Shown here: positions 21,711 to 34,330 of the stretch, piece after piece | Layout: every line of letters begins with the position of its first letter | How positions within the stretch are numbered: the stretch's first letter is position 1 | Source of the DNA: Dermacentor variabilis | Lineage: Eukaryota; Arthropoda; Arachnida; Ixodida; Ixodidae | Assembly: GCF_050947875.1 (NCBI RefSeq) | Contig: NW_027460401.1 | Location: 1,860,001 to 1,924,000 of the forward strand | Direction: 5' to 3' | DNA: 64,000 nt | Program-made: the position numbers and the translations under genes | The notes under the pieces: generated by a model | What the model saw: the letters and a program-made list of their open reading frames with translations, nothing else | Database searches by the model: none | Told to the model about the DNA's origin: nothing

Positions 21711-24456
21711 CCTCAGAACACCACCCGGATTTGGCTAGATCAACTGCACTTGGCATCAAAGAAGCCATCTTGTCAATCAAGATCTTCACAGAAGACCACC
21801 AGGCGGTGCACCCTTGTCCCAGCATCGCTACTTCTGTTGTCGACCAGTCCCGGCAGCGGCGGCAGTGCTCGCGCACCAGCTCACTCGTTCCTTTCTGGTT
21901 GTACAGGCTATCTTGTCAAGCAAGATCATCTCAGGACACCACCCGGATTTGGCTAGATCAACTGCACTCGACATCAAAGAAGCCATCTTGTCAATCAAGA
22001 TCTTCACAGAAGACCACCAGGCGGTTCTCGCTTGTCCCAGCATCGCTACTTCTGTTGTCGACCAGTCCCGGCAGCGGCGGCAGTGATCGCGCACCAGCTC
22101 ACGCGTTCCTTTCTGGTTGTATAGGCCATCTTGTCAAGCTAGATCACCTCAGAACACCACCCGGATTTGGCTAGATCAACTGCACTTGACATCAAAGAAG
22201 CCATCTTGTCAATCAAGATCTTCACAGAAGACCACCAGGCGGTGCTCGCTTGTCGCGGAATCGCTACTTCTGTTGTCGACTAGTCTCGGCAGTGGCGGCA
22301 GTGCTCGCGCACCAGCTCACGCGTTCCTTTCTGGTTGTACAGGCTATCTTGTCAAGCAAGATCATCTCAGAACACCACCCGGATTTGGCTAGATCAGCTG
22401 CACTTGGCATCAAAGAAGCCATCTTGTCAATCAAGATCTTCACAGAAGACCACCAGGCGGTGCTCCCTTGTCCCAGCATCGCTACTTCTGTTGTCGACCA
22501 GTCCCGGCAGCGGCGGCAGTGCTCGCGCACCAGCTCACGCGTTCCATTCTGGTTGTACAGGCTATCTTGTCAAGCAAGATCATCTCAGGACACCACCCGG
22601 ATTTGGCTAAATCAAGTGCACTTGACATCAAAGAAGCCATCTTGCCAATCAAGATATTCACAGAAGACCACCAGGCGGTGCTCGCTTGTCCCAGCATCGC
22701 TACTTCTGTTGTCGACCAGTCCCTGCAGCGGCGGCAGTGCTCGCGCACCAGCTCACACGTTCCTTGCTGGTTGTACAGGCAATCTGTCAAGCAAGATCAT
22801 CTCAGAACACCACCCGGATTTGGCTAGATCAACTGCACTTGACATCAAAGAAGCCATCTTGTCAATCAAGATCTTCACAGAAGACCATCAGGCGGTGCTC
22901 GCTTGTCGTAGAATCGCTACTTCTGTTGTCGACCAGTCTCGGCAGCGGCGGCAGCGCTCGCGCACCAGCTTACGCGTTCCTTTCTGGTTGTACAGGTTAT
23001 CTTGTCAAGCAAGATCATCTCAGTACACCACCCGGATTTGACTAGATCAACTGCACCTGACATCAAAGAAGCCATCTTGTCAATCAAGATCTTCACAGAA
23101 GACCACCAGGCGGTGCTCGCTTGTCCCAGCATCGCTACTTCTGTTGTCGACCAGTCTCGGCAGCGGCGGCAGTGCTCGCGCACCAGCTCATGCGTTCGTT
23201 TCTGGTTGCACAGGCTATCTTTCAAGCAAGATCATCTCAGAACACCACCCGGATTTGGCTAGATCAACAGCACTTGACATCAAAGAAGCCATCTTGTCAA
23301 TCAAGATCTTCACAGAAGACCAACAGGCGGTGCTCGCTTGTCCCAGCATCGCCACTTCTGTTGTCGACCAGTCTCGGCAGCGGCGGCAGTGCTCGCGCAC
23401 CAGCTCACGCGTTCCTTTCTGGTTGTACAGGCTATCTGGTCAAGTAAGATCCTCTCAGAACACCACCCGGATTTGGCTAGATCAACTGCACTTGACATCA
23501 AAGAAGCCATCTTGTCAATCAAGATCTTCACAGAAGACCACCAGGCGGTGCTCCCTTGTCCCAGCATCGCTACTTCTGTTGTCGACCAGTCTCGGCAGCG
23601 GCGGCAGTGCTCGCGCACCAGATCACGCGTTCCTTTCTGGTTGTACAGGCTATCTTGTCAAGCAAGATCATCTCAGAACACCACCCGGATTTGGCTAGAT
23701 CAACTCACTTGACATCAAAGAAGCCATCTTGTCAATCAAGATTTTCACAGAAGACCACCAGGCGGTTCTCGCTTGTCCCAGCATCGCTATTTCTATTGTC
23801 GACCAGTCCCGGCAGCGGCGGCAGTGCTCGCGCACCAGCTCACGCGTTCCTTTCTGGTTGTACAGGCTATCTTGTCAAGGAAGATTACCTCAGAACACCA
23901 CCCGGATTTGGCTAAATCAACTGCACTTGGCATCAAAGAAGCCATCTTGTCAATCAAGATCTTCACAGAAGACCACCAGGCGTTGCTCCCTTGTCCCAGC
24001 ATCGCTACTTCTGTTGTCGACCAGTCCCGGCAGCGGCGGCATTGCTCGCGCACCAGCTCACGCGTTCCATTCTGGTTGTACAGGCTATCTTGTCAAGCAA
24101 GATCATCTCAGGACACCACCCGGATTTGGCTAAATCAAGTGCACTTGACATCAAAGAAGCCATCTTGCCAATCAAGATCTTCACAGAAGACCACCAGGCG
24201 GTGCTCGCTTGTCCCAGCATCGCTACTTCTGTTGTCGACCAGTCCCGGCAGCGGCGGCAGTGCTCGTGCACCAGCTCACGCGTTCCTTGCTGGTTGTACA
24301 GGCAATCTGCCGAGCAAGATCATCTCAGAACACCACCCGGATTTGGCTAGATCAACTGCACTTGACATCAAAGAAGCCATCTTGTCAATCAAGATCTTCA
24401 CAGAAGACCACCAGGCGGTGCTCGCTTGTCGCGGAATCGCTACTTCTGTTGTCGAC
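21591..24456. repeat. Displaced copy (11094 bp) of 10497-13362
   Basis: About 13 monomers repeat in the same order, including the rare CAGTGATCGC monomer (10988 and 22082), the GTCGACTAG monomer, CTCACACGTTCC and the CTTTCAAG monomer. There are scattered differences (ACACAAGACC at 11347 against ACAGAAGACC), and the right part carries the GCTATTTCTATTGTC variant shared with 20.5 kb. Confidence 0.82.
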
Positions 24457-24971
24457 TAGTCTCGGCAGCGGCGGCAGTGCTCGCGCACCAGCTCACGCGT
24501 TCCTTTCTGGTTGTACAGGCTATCTTGTCAAGCAAGATCATCTCAGAACACCACCCGGATTTGGCTAGATCAACTGCACTTGGCATCAAAGAAGCCATCT
24601 TGTCAATCAAGATCTTCACAGAAGACCACCAGGCGGTGCTCGCTTGTCCCAGCATCGCTACTTCTGTTGTCGACCAGTCCCGGCAGCGGCGGCAGTGCTC
24701 GCGCACCAGCTCACGCGTTCCTTTCTGGTTGTACAGGCCATCTTGTCAAACCACCTCAGAACACCACCCGGATTTGGCTAGATCAACTGCACTTGGCATC
24801 AAAGAAGCCATCTTGTCAATCAAGATCTTCACAGAAGACCACCAGGCGGTGCTCGCTTGTCCCAGCATCGCTACTTCTGTTGTCGAGCAGTCCCGGCAGC
24901 GGCGGCAGTGCTCGCGCACCAGCTCACGCGTTCCTTTCTGGTTGTACAGGCCATCTTGTCAAGCAAGATCA
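22889..24971. repeat. 2083-bp block, copy 2 (3261-bp offset pair)
   Basis: This is the partner of 19628-21710. It overlaps the block that matches 10497-13362 at an 11094-bp offset, so the segment belongs to two intersecting duplication families. Confidence 0.85.
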
Positions 24972-26364
24972 TCACAGAACACCACCCGGATTTGGCTAGA
25001 TCAACTGCACTTGACATCAAAGAAGCCATCTTGTCAATCAAGATCTTCACAGAAGACCATCAGGCGGTGCTCGCTTGTCGTAGAATCGCTACTTCTGTTG
25101 TCGACCAGTCTCGGCAGCGGCGGCAGCGCTCGCGCACCAGCTCACGCGTTCCTTTCTGGTTGTACAGGTTATCTTGTCAAGCAAGATCATCTCAGTACAC
25201 CACCCGGATTTGACTAGATCAACTGCACCTGACATCAAAGAAGCCATCTTGTCAATCAAGATCTTCACAGAAGACCACCAGGCGGTGCTCGCTTGTCCCA
25301 GCATCGCTACTTCTGTTGTCGACCAGCCTCGGCAGCGGCGGCAGTGCTCGCGCACCAGCTCACTCGTTCCTTTCTGGTTGTACGGGCTATCTTGTCAAGC
25401 AAGATCATCTCAGGACACCACCCGGATTTGGCTAGATCAACTGCACTTGACATCAAAGAAGCCATCTTGTCAATCAAGTTCTTCACAGAAGACCACCAGG
25501 CGGTTCTCGCTTGTCCCAGCATCGCTACTTCTGTTGTCGACCAGTCCCGGCAGCGGCGGCAGTGCTCGCGCAGCAGCTCACGCGTTCCTTTCTGGTTGTA
25601 CAGGCCATCTTGTCAAGCAAGATCACCTCAGAACACCACCCGGATTTGGCTAGATCAACTGCACTTGGCATCAAAGAAGCCATCTTGTCAATCAAGATCT
25701 TCACAGAAGACCACCAGGCGGTGCTCCCTTGTCCCAGCATCGCTACTTCTGTTGTCGACCAGTCTCGGCAGCGGCGGCAGTGCTCGCGCACCAGCTCACG
25801 CGTTCCTTTCTGGTTGTACAGGCCATCTTGTCAAGCAAGATCACCTCAGAACACCACCCGGATTTGGCTAGATCAACTGCACTTGGCATCAAAGAAGCCA
25901 TCTTGTCAATCAAGATCTTCACAGAAGACCACCAGGCGGTGCTCCCTTGTCCCAGCATCGCTACTTCTGTTGTCGACCAGTCTCGGCAGCGGCGGCAGTG
26001 CTCGCGCACCAGCTCACGCGTTCCTTTCTGGTTGTACAGGCTATCTTGTCAAGCAAGATCATCTCAGAACACCACCCGGATTTGGCTAGATCAACTCACT
26101 TGACATCAAGGAAGACATCTTGTCAATCAAGATTTTCACAGAAGACCACCAGGCGGTTCTCGCTTGTCCCAGCTTCGCTACTTCTGTTGTCGACCAGTCC
26201 CGGCAGCGGCGGCAGTGCTCGTGCACCAGCTCACGCGTTCCTTGCTGGTTGTACAGGCAATCTGCCGAGCAAGATCATCACAGAACACCACCCGGTTTTG
26301 GCTAGATCAACTGCACTTGACATCAAAGAAGCCATCTTGTCAATCAAGATCTTCACAGAAGACC
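24972..26364. repeat. Satellite monomers without an assigned large duplication
   Basis: About 6.4 monomers, including the CGCAGCAGCTC type near 25570 (also near 19490, 29703, 32531 and 36880), a GTACGGGCT type near 25382 and the 216-bp double-deletion monomer at 26089-26304. No non-satellite sequence was seen. Confidence 0.8.
26089..26304 (+). repeat. 216-bp monomer with two 1-bp deletions
   Basis: This single monomer carries both the CAACTCACTT deletion and the CAATCTGCCGAGC deletion. It also has private changes (CAAGGAAGACATC, CAGCTTCGC, CATCACAG, CCGGTTTTGG). It looks like a recombinant between two deletion classes and sits at the boundary between the left and middle domains. Confidence 0.8.
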
Positions 26365-28050
26365 ACCAGGCGGTGCTCGCTTGTCGCGGAATCGCTCCTT
26401 CTGTTGTCGACCAGTCTCGGCAGCGGCGGCAGTGCTCGCGCACCAGCTCACGCGTTCCTTTCTGGTTGTACAGGCTATCTTGTCAAGCAAGATCATCTCA
26501 GAACACCACCCGGATTTGGCTAGATCAACTGCACTTGGCATCAAAGAAGCCATCTTGTCAATCAAGATCTTCACAGAAGACCACCAGGCGGTGCTCCCTT
26601 GTCCCAGCATCGCTACTTCTGTTGTCGACCAGTCTCGGCAGCGGCGGCAGTGCTCGCTCACCAGCGCACGCGTTCCTTTCTGGTTGTACAGGCTATCTTG
26701 TCAAGCCAGATCACCTCAGAACACCACCCGGATTTGGCTAGATCAGCTGCACTTGGCATCAAAGAAGGCATCTTGTCAATCAAGATCTTCACAGAAGACC
26801 ACCAGGCGGTGTTCCCTTGTCCCAGCATCGCTACTTCTGTTGTCGACCAGTCCCGGCAGCGGCGGCAGTGCTCGCGCACCAGCTCACGCGTTCCATTCTG
26901 GATGTACAGGCTATCTTGTTAAGCAAGATCATCTCAGGACACCACCCGGATTTGGCTAAATCAAGTGCACTTGACATCAAAGAAGCCATCTTGCCAATCA
27001 AGATCTTCACAGAAGACCACCAGGCGGTGCTCGCTTGTCCCAGCATCGCTACTTCTGTTGTCGACCAGTCCCGGCAGCGGCGGCCGTGCTCGCGCACCAG
27101 CTCACGTGTTCCTTGCTGGTTGTACAGGGAATCTGTCAAGCAAGATGATCTCAGAACACCACCCGGATTTGGCTAGATCAACTGCACTTGACATCAAAGA
27201 AGCCATCTTGTCAATTTAGATCTTCACAGAAGACCACCAGGCGGTGCTCGCTTGTCGCAGAATCGCTACTTCTGTTGTCGAGCAGTCCCCGCAGCGGCGG
27301 CAGTGCTCGCGCACCAGCTCACGCGTTCCTTTCTGGTTGTACAGGCCATCTTGTCAAGCAAGATCACCTCAGAACACCACCCGGATTTGGCTAGATCAAC
27401 TGCACTTGGCATCAAAGAAGCCATCTTGTCAATCTAGATCTTCACAGAAGACCACCAGGCGGTGCACCCTTGTCCCAGCATCGCTACTTCTGTTGTCGAC
27501 CAGTCCCGGCAGCTGCGGCAGTGCTCGCGCACCAGCTCACTCGTTCCTTTCTGGTTGTACAGGCTATCTTGTCAAGCAAGATCATCTCAGGACACCACCC
27601 GGATTTGGCTAGATCAACTGCACTTGACATCAAAGAAGCCACCTTGTCAATGAAGATCTTCACAGAAGACCACCAGGCGGTTCTCGCTTGTCCCAGCATC
27701 GCTACTTCTGTTGTCGACCAGTCCCGGCAGCGGCAGCAGTGCTCGCGCACCAGCTCACGCGTTCCTTTCTGGTTGTATAGGCCATCTTGTCAAGCTAGAT
27801 CACCTCAGAACACCACCCGGATTTGGCTAGATCAACTGCACTTGGCATCAAAGAAGCCATCTTGTCAATCAAGGTCTTCACAGAAGACCACCAGGCGGTG
27901 CTCCCTTGTCCCAGCATCGCTACTTCTGTTGTCGAATAGTCTCGCCAGCGGCGGCAGTGCTCGCGCACCAGATCACGCGTTACTTTCTGGTTGTACAGGC
28001 TATCTTGTCAAGCAAGATCACCTCAGAACACCACCCGGATTTGGCTAGAT
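26365..28050. repeat. Block with 3481-bp displaced copy at 29846-31531, copy 1
   Basis: About 7.7 monomers share their order with 29846-31531, including the GTTAAGCAAG, GGGAATCTG, CCCCGCAGC, GTGCACC and GTCGAATAG monomers. This copy has private changes, among them TCAATTTAGATC (27215), TCAATCTAGATC (27433) and TCAATGAAG (27649). Confidence 0.82.
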
Positions 28051-28918
28051 CAGCTGCACTTGGCATCAAAGAAGCCATCTTGTCAATCAAGATCTTCACA
28101 GAAGACCACCAGGCGGTGCTCCCTTGTCCCAGCATCGCTACTTCTGTTGTCGACCAGTCCCGGCAGCGGCGGCAGTGCTCGCGCACCAGCTCACGCGTTC
28201 CATTCTGGTTGTACAGGCTATCTTGTCAAGCAAGATCATCTCAGGACACCACCCGGATTTGGCTAAATCAAGTGCACTTGATATCGAAGAAGCCATCTTG
28301 TCAATCAAGATCTTCACAGAAGACCATCAGGCGGTGCTCGCTTGTCGTAGAATCGCTACTTCTGTTGTCGACCAGTCTCGGCAGCGGCGGCAGCGCTCGC
28401 GCACCAGCTCACGCGTTCCTTTCTGGTTGTACAGGTTATCTTGTCAAGCAAGATCATCTCAGTACACCACCCGGATTTGACTAGATCAACTGCACCTGAC
28501 ATCAAAGAAGCCATCTTGTCAATCAAGATCTTCACAGAAGACCACCAGGCGGTGCTCGCTTGTCCCAGCATCGCTACTTCTGTTGTCGACCAGTCTCGGC
28601 AGCGGCGGCAGTGCTCGCGCACCAGCTCATGCGTTCGTTTCTGGTTGCACAGGCTATCTTTCAAGCAAGATCATCTCAGAACACCACCCGGATTTGGCTA
28701 GATCAACTGCACTTGACATCAAAGAAGCCATCTTGTCAATCAAGATCTTCACAGAAGACCAACAGGCGGTGCTCGCTTGTCGCAGCATCGCCACTTCTGT
28801 TGTCGACCAGTCTCGGCAGCGGCGGCAGTGCTCGCGCACCAGCTCACGCGTTCCTTTCTGGTTGTACAGGCTATCTGGTCAAGTAAGATCCTCTCAGAAC
28901 ACCACCCGGATTTGGCTA

Positions 28919-29131
28919 GATCAACTGCACTTGACATCAAAGAAGCCATCTTGTCAATCAAGATCTTCACAGAAGACCACCAGGCGGTGCTCGCTTGTCC
29001 CAGCATCGCTACTTCTGTTGTCGACCAGTCCCGGCAGCGGCGGCAGTGCTCGCGCACCAGCTCACGCGTTCCTTTCTGGTTGTACAGGCCATCTTGTCAA
29101 ACCACCTCAGAACACCACCCGGATTTGGCTA
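28919..29131 (+). repeat. 213-bp monomer class (5-bp deletion), representative of 20
   Basis: This monomer reads GGCCATCTTGTCAAACCACC, where the full-length form has TCAAGCAAGATCACC, so it has lost 5 bp and the right arm of inverted repeat b. I counted 20 such monomers, with the deletion near 1030, 3858, 18445, 21486, 24747, 29098, 31926, 34755, 36275, 39102, 42146, 43230, 43443, 47130, 48226, 48437, 54963, 57573, 59960 and 61262. All 20 have GGCCAT upstream (one with CATGTT), which suggests a single origin followed by spread. Because 213 is a multiple of three, these monomers keep the reading frame and so create the longest spurious open frames. Confidence 0.92.
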
Positions 29132-30439
29132 GATCAACTGCACTTGGCATCAAAGAAGCCATCTTGTCAATCAAGATCTTCACAGAAGACCACCAGGCGG
29201 TGCTCCCTTGTCCCAGCATCGCTACTTCTGTTGTCGACCAGTCTCGGCAGCGGCGGCAGTGCTCGCTCACCAGCGCACGCGTTCCTTTCTGGTTGTACAG
29301 GCTATCTTGTCAAGCCAGATCACCTCAGAACACCACCCGGATTTGGCTAGATCAGCTGCACTTGGCATCAAAGAAGGCATCTTGTCAATCAAGATCTTCA
29401 CAGAAGACCACCAGGCGGTGCTCCCTTGTCCCAGCATCGCTACTTCTGTAGTCGACCAGTCCCGGCAGCGGCGGCAGTGCTCGCGCACCAGCTCACGCGT
29501 TCCATTCTGGATGTACAGGCTATCTTGTTAAGCAAGATCATCTCAGGAGACCACCCGGATATGGCTAAATCAAGTGCACTTGACATCAAAGAAGCCATCT
29601 TGCCAATCAAGATCTTCACAGAAGACCACCAGGCGGTGCTCCCTTGTCCCAGCATCGCTACTTCTGTTGTCGACCAGTCTCGGCAGCGGCGGCAGTGCTC
29701 GCGCAGCAGCTCACGCGTTCCTTTCTGGTTGTACAGGCCATCTTGTCAAGCAAGATCACCTCAGAACACCACCCGGATTTGGCTAGATCAACTGCACTTG
29801 GCATCAAAGAAGCCATCTTGTCAATCAAGATCTTCACAGAAGACCACCAGGCGGTGCTCGCTTGACGCGGAATCGCTACTTCTGTTGTCGACCAGTCTCG
29901 GCAGCGGCGGCAGTGATCGCGCACCAGCTCACGCGTTGCTTTCTGGTTGTACAGGCTATCTTGTCAAGCAAGATCATCTCAGAACACCACCCGGATTTGG
30001 CTAGATCAACTGCACTTGGCATCAAAGAAGCCATCTTGTCAATCAAGATCTTCACAGAAGACCACCAGGCGGTGCTCCCTTGTCCCAGCATCGCTACTTC
30101 TGTTGTCGACCAGTCTCGGCAGCGGCGGCAGTGCTCGCTCACCAGCGCACGCGTTCCTTTCTGGTTGTACAGGCTATCTTGTCAAGCCAGATCACCTCAG
30201 AACACCACCCGGATTTGGCTAGATCAGCTGCACTTGGCATCAAAGAAGGCATCTTGTCAATCAAGATCTTCACAGAAGACCACCAGGCGGTGCTCCCTTG
30301 TCCCAGCATCGCTACTTCTGTTGTCGACCAGTCCCGGCAGCGGCGGCAGTGCTCGCGCACCAGCTCACGCGTTCCATTCTGGATGTACAGGCTATCTTGT
30401 TAAGCAAGATCATCTCAGGACACCACCCGGATTTGGCTA

Positions 30440-30656
30440 AATCAAGTGCACTTGACATCAAAGAAGCCATCTTGCCAATCAAAATCTTCACAGAAGACCA
30501 CCAGGCGGTGCTCGCTTGTCCCAGCATCGCTACTTCTGTTGTCGACCAGTCCCGGCAGCGGCAGCCGTGCTTGCGCACCAGCTCACGTGTTCCTTGCTGG
30601 TTGTACAGGGAATCTGTCAAGCAAGATGATCTCAGAACACCACCCGGATTTGGCTA
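30440..30656 (+). repeat. 217-bp monomer class with CAGGGAATCTG and AAGATGATC, representative of 11
   Basis: This class has the same 1-bp loss position as the CAATCTG class but reads GGGAATCTGTC followed by AAGATGATCTCAG, with CACGTGTTCC upstream. I counted 11: near 27128, 30609, 33437, 35392, 37786, 39740, 42568, 47559, 55383, 60599 and 61911. It occurs only to the right of about 27.1 kb and is therefore a marker of the middle and right domains. Confidence 0.9.
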
Positions 30657-31502
30657 GATCAACTGCACTTGACATCAAAGAAGCCATCTTGTCAATCAAG
30701 ATCTTCACAGAAGACCACCAGGCGGTGCTCGCTTGTCGCAGAATCGCTACTTCTGTTGTCGAGCAGTCCCCGCAGCGGCGGCAGTGCTCGCGCACCAGCT
30801 CACGCGTTCCTTTCTGGTTGTACAGGCCATCTTGTCAAGCAAGATCACCTCAGAACACCACCCGGATTTGGCTAGATCAACTGCACTTGGCATCAAAGAA
30901 GCCATCTTGTCAATCAAGATCTTCACAGAAGACCACCAGGCGGTGCACTCTTGTCCCAGCATCGCTACTTCTGTTGTCGACCAGTCCCGGCAGCGGCGGC
31001 AGTGCTCGCGCACCAGCTCACTCGTTCCTTTCTGGTTGTACAGGCTATCTTGTCAAGCAAGATCATCTCAGGACACCACCCGGATTCGGCTAGATCAACT
31101 GCACTTGACATCAAAGAAGCCATCTTGTCAATCAAGATCTTCACAAAAGACCACCAGGCGGTTCTCGCTTGTCCCAGCATCGCTACTTCTGTTGTCGACC
31201 AGTCCCGGCAGCGGCGGCAGTGCTCGCGCACCAGCTCACGCGTTCCTTTCTGGTTGTATAGGCCATCTTGTCAAGCTAGATCACCTCAGAACACCACCCG
31301 GATTTGGCTAGATCAACTGCACTTGGCATCAAAGAAGCCATCTTGTCAATCAAGATCTTCACAGAAGACCACCAGGCGGTGCTCCCTTGTCCCAGCATCG
31401 CTACTTCTGTTGTCGAATAGTCTCGCCAGCGGCGGCAGTGCTCGCGCACCAGATCACGCGTTACTTTCTGGTTGTACAGGCTATCTTGTCAAGCAAGATC
31501 AC

Positions 31503-34330
31503 CTCAGAACACCACCCGGATTTGGCTAGATCAACTGCACTTGACATCAAAGAAGCCATCTTGTCAATCAAGATCTTCACAGAAGACCAACAGGCGGTGC
31601 TCGCTTGTCGCAGCATCGCCACTTCTGTTGTCGACCAGTCTCGGCAGCGGCGGCAGTGCTCGCGCACCAGCTCACGCGTTCCTTTCTGGTTGTACAGGCT
31701 ATCTGGTCAAGTAAGATCCTCTCAGAACACCACCCGGATTTGGCTAGATCAACTGCACTTGACATCAAAGAAGCCATCTTGTCAATCAAGATCTTCACAG
31801 AAGACCACCAGGCGGTGCTCGCTTGTCCCAGCATCGCTACTTCTGTTGTCGACCAGTCCCGGCAGCGGCGGCAGTGCTCGCGCACCAGCTCACGCGTTCC
31901 TTTCTGGTTGTACAGGCCATCTTGTCAAACCACCTCAGAACACCACCCGGATTTGGCTAGATCAACTGCACTTGGCATCAAAGAAGCCATCTTGTCAATC
32001 AAGATCTTCACAGAAGACCACCAGGCGGTGCTCCCTTGTCCCAGCATCGCTACTTCTGTTGTCGACCAGTCTCGGCAGCGGCGGCAGTGCTCGCTCACCA
32101 GCGCACGCGTTCCTTTCTGGTTGTACAGGCTATCTTGTCAAGCCAGATCACCTCAGAACACCACCCGGATTTGGCTAGATCAGCTGCACTTGGCATCAAA
32201 GAAGGCATCTTGTCAATCAAGATCTTCACAGAAGACCACCAGGCGGTGCTCCCTTGTCCCAGCATCGCTACTTCTGTAGTCGACCAGTCCCGGCAGCGGC
32301 GGCAGTGCTCGCGCACCAGCTCACGCGTTCCATTCTGGATGTACAGGCTATCTTGTTAAGCAAGATCATCTCAGGAGACCACCCGGATATGGCTAAATCA
32401 AGTGCACTTGACATCAAAGAAGCCATCTTGCCAATCAAGATCTTCACAGAAGACCACCAGGCGGTGCTCCCTTGTCCCAGCATCGCTACTTCTGTTGTCG
32501 ACCAGTCTCGGCAGCGGCGGCAGTGCTCGCGCAGCAGCTCACGCGTTCCTTTCTGGTTGTACAGGCCATCTTGTCAAGCAAGATCACCTCAGAACACCAC
32601 CCGGATTTGGCTAGATCAACTGCACTTGGCATCAAAGAAGCCATCTTGTCAATCAAGATCTTCACAGAAGACCACCAGGCGGTGCTCGCTTGTCGCGGAA
32701 TCGCTACTTCTGTTGTCGACCAGTCTCGGCAGCGGCGGCAGTGATCGCGCACTAGCTCACGCGTTGCTTTCTGGTTGTACAGGCTATCTTGTCAAGCAAG
32801 ATCATCTCAGAACACCACCCGGATTTGGCTAGATCAACTGCACTTGGCATCAAAGAAGCCATCTTGTCAATCAAGATCTTCACAGAAGACCACCAGGCGG
32901 TGCTCCCTTGTCCCAGCATCGCTACTTCTGTTGTCGACCAGTCTCGGCAGCGGCGGCAGTGCTCGCTCACCAGCGCACGCGTTCCTTTCTGGTTGTACAG
33001 GCTATCTTGTCAAGCCAGATCACCTCAGAACACCACCCGGATTTGGCTAGATCAGCTGCACTTGGCATCAAAGAAGGCATCTTGTCAATCAAGATCTTCA
33101 CAGAAGACCACCAGGCGGTGCTCCCTTGTCCCAGCATCGCTACTTCTGTTGTCGACCAGTCCCGGCAGCGGCGGCAGTGCTCGCGCACCAGCTCACGCGT
33201 TCCATTCTGGATGTACAGGCTATCTTGTTAAGCAAGATCATCTCAGGACACCACCCGGATTTGGCTAAATCAAGTGCACTTGACATCAAAGAAGCCATCT
33301 TGCCAATCAAAATCTTCACAGAAGACCACCAGGCGGTGCTCGCTTGTCCCAGCATCGCTACTTCTGTTGTCGACCAGTCCCGGCAGCGGCAGCCGTGCTC
33401 GCGCACCAGCTCACGTGTTCCTTGCTGGTTGTACAGGGAATCTGTCAAGCAAGATGATCTCAGAACACCACCCGGATTTGGCTAGATCAACTGCACTTGA
33501 CATCAAAGAAGCCATCTTGTCAATCAAGATCTTCACAGAAGACCACCAGGCGGTGCTCGCTTGTCGCAGAATCGCTACTTCTGTTGTCGAGCAGTCCCCG
33601 CAGCGGCGGCAGTGCTCGCGCACCAGCTCACGCGTTCCTTTCTGGTTGTACAGGCCATCTTGTCAAGCAAGATCACCTCAGAACACCACCCGGATTTGGC
33701 TAGATCAACTGCACTTGGCATCAAAGAAGCCATCTTGTCAATCAAGATCTTCACAGAAGACCACCAGGCGGTGCACTCTTGTCCCAGCATCGCTACTTCT
33801 GTTGTCGACCAGTCCCGGCAGCGGCGGCAGTGCTCGCGCACCAGCTCACTCGTTCCTTTCTGGTTGTACAGGCTATCTTGTCAAGCAAGATCATCTCAGG
33901 ACACCACCCGGATTCGGCTAGATCAACTGCACTTGACATCAAAGAAGCCATCTTGTCAATCAAGATCTTCACAAAAGACCACCAGGCGGTTCTCGCTTGT
34001 CCCAGCATCGCTACTTCTGTTGTCGACCAGTCCCGGCAGCGGCGGCAGTGCTCGCGCACCAGCTCACGCGTTCCTTTCTGGTTGTATAGGCCATCTTGTC
34101 AAGCTAGATCACCTCAGAACACCACCCGGATTTGGCTAGATCAACTGCACTTGGCATCAAAGAAGCCATCTTGTCAATCAAGATCTTCACAGAAGACCAC
34201 CAGGCGGTGCTCCCTTGTCCCAGCATCGCTACTTCTGTTGTCGAATAGTCTCGCCAGCGGCGGCAGTGCTCGCGCACCAGATCACGCGTTACTTTCTGGT
34301 TGTACAGGCTATCTTGTCAAGCAAGATCAC
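31503..34330. repeat. Second 13-monomer tandem duplication (2828 bp), copy 2
   Basis: This is the direct tandem copy of 28675-31502. It also forms the left part of the 4348-bp duplication that begins at 31509. Confidence 0.92.

Larger units (their letters stand above)
28675..31502. repeat. Second 13-monomer tandem duplication (2828 bp), copy 1
   Basis: Bases 28675-31609 match 31503-34437. The length equals that of the duplication at 865-6520 because it also has eleven 218s, one 213 and one 217, but the monomer types differ (GGATGTAC, GGGAATCTG and TCAAGCCAGATC here). Differences noticed are 29865 A against 32693 T, 30572 T against 33400 C, and 29925 C against 32753 T. Confidence 0.92.
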
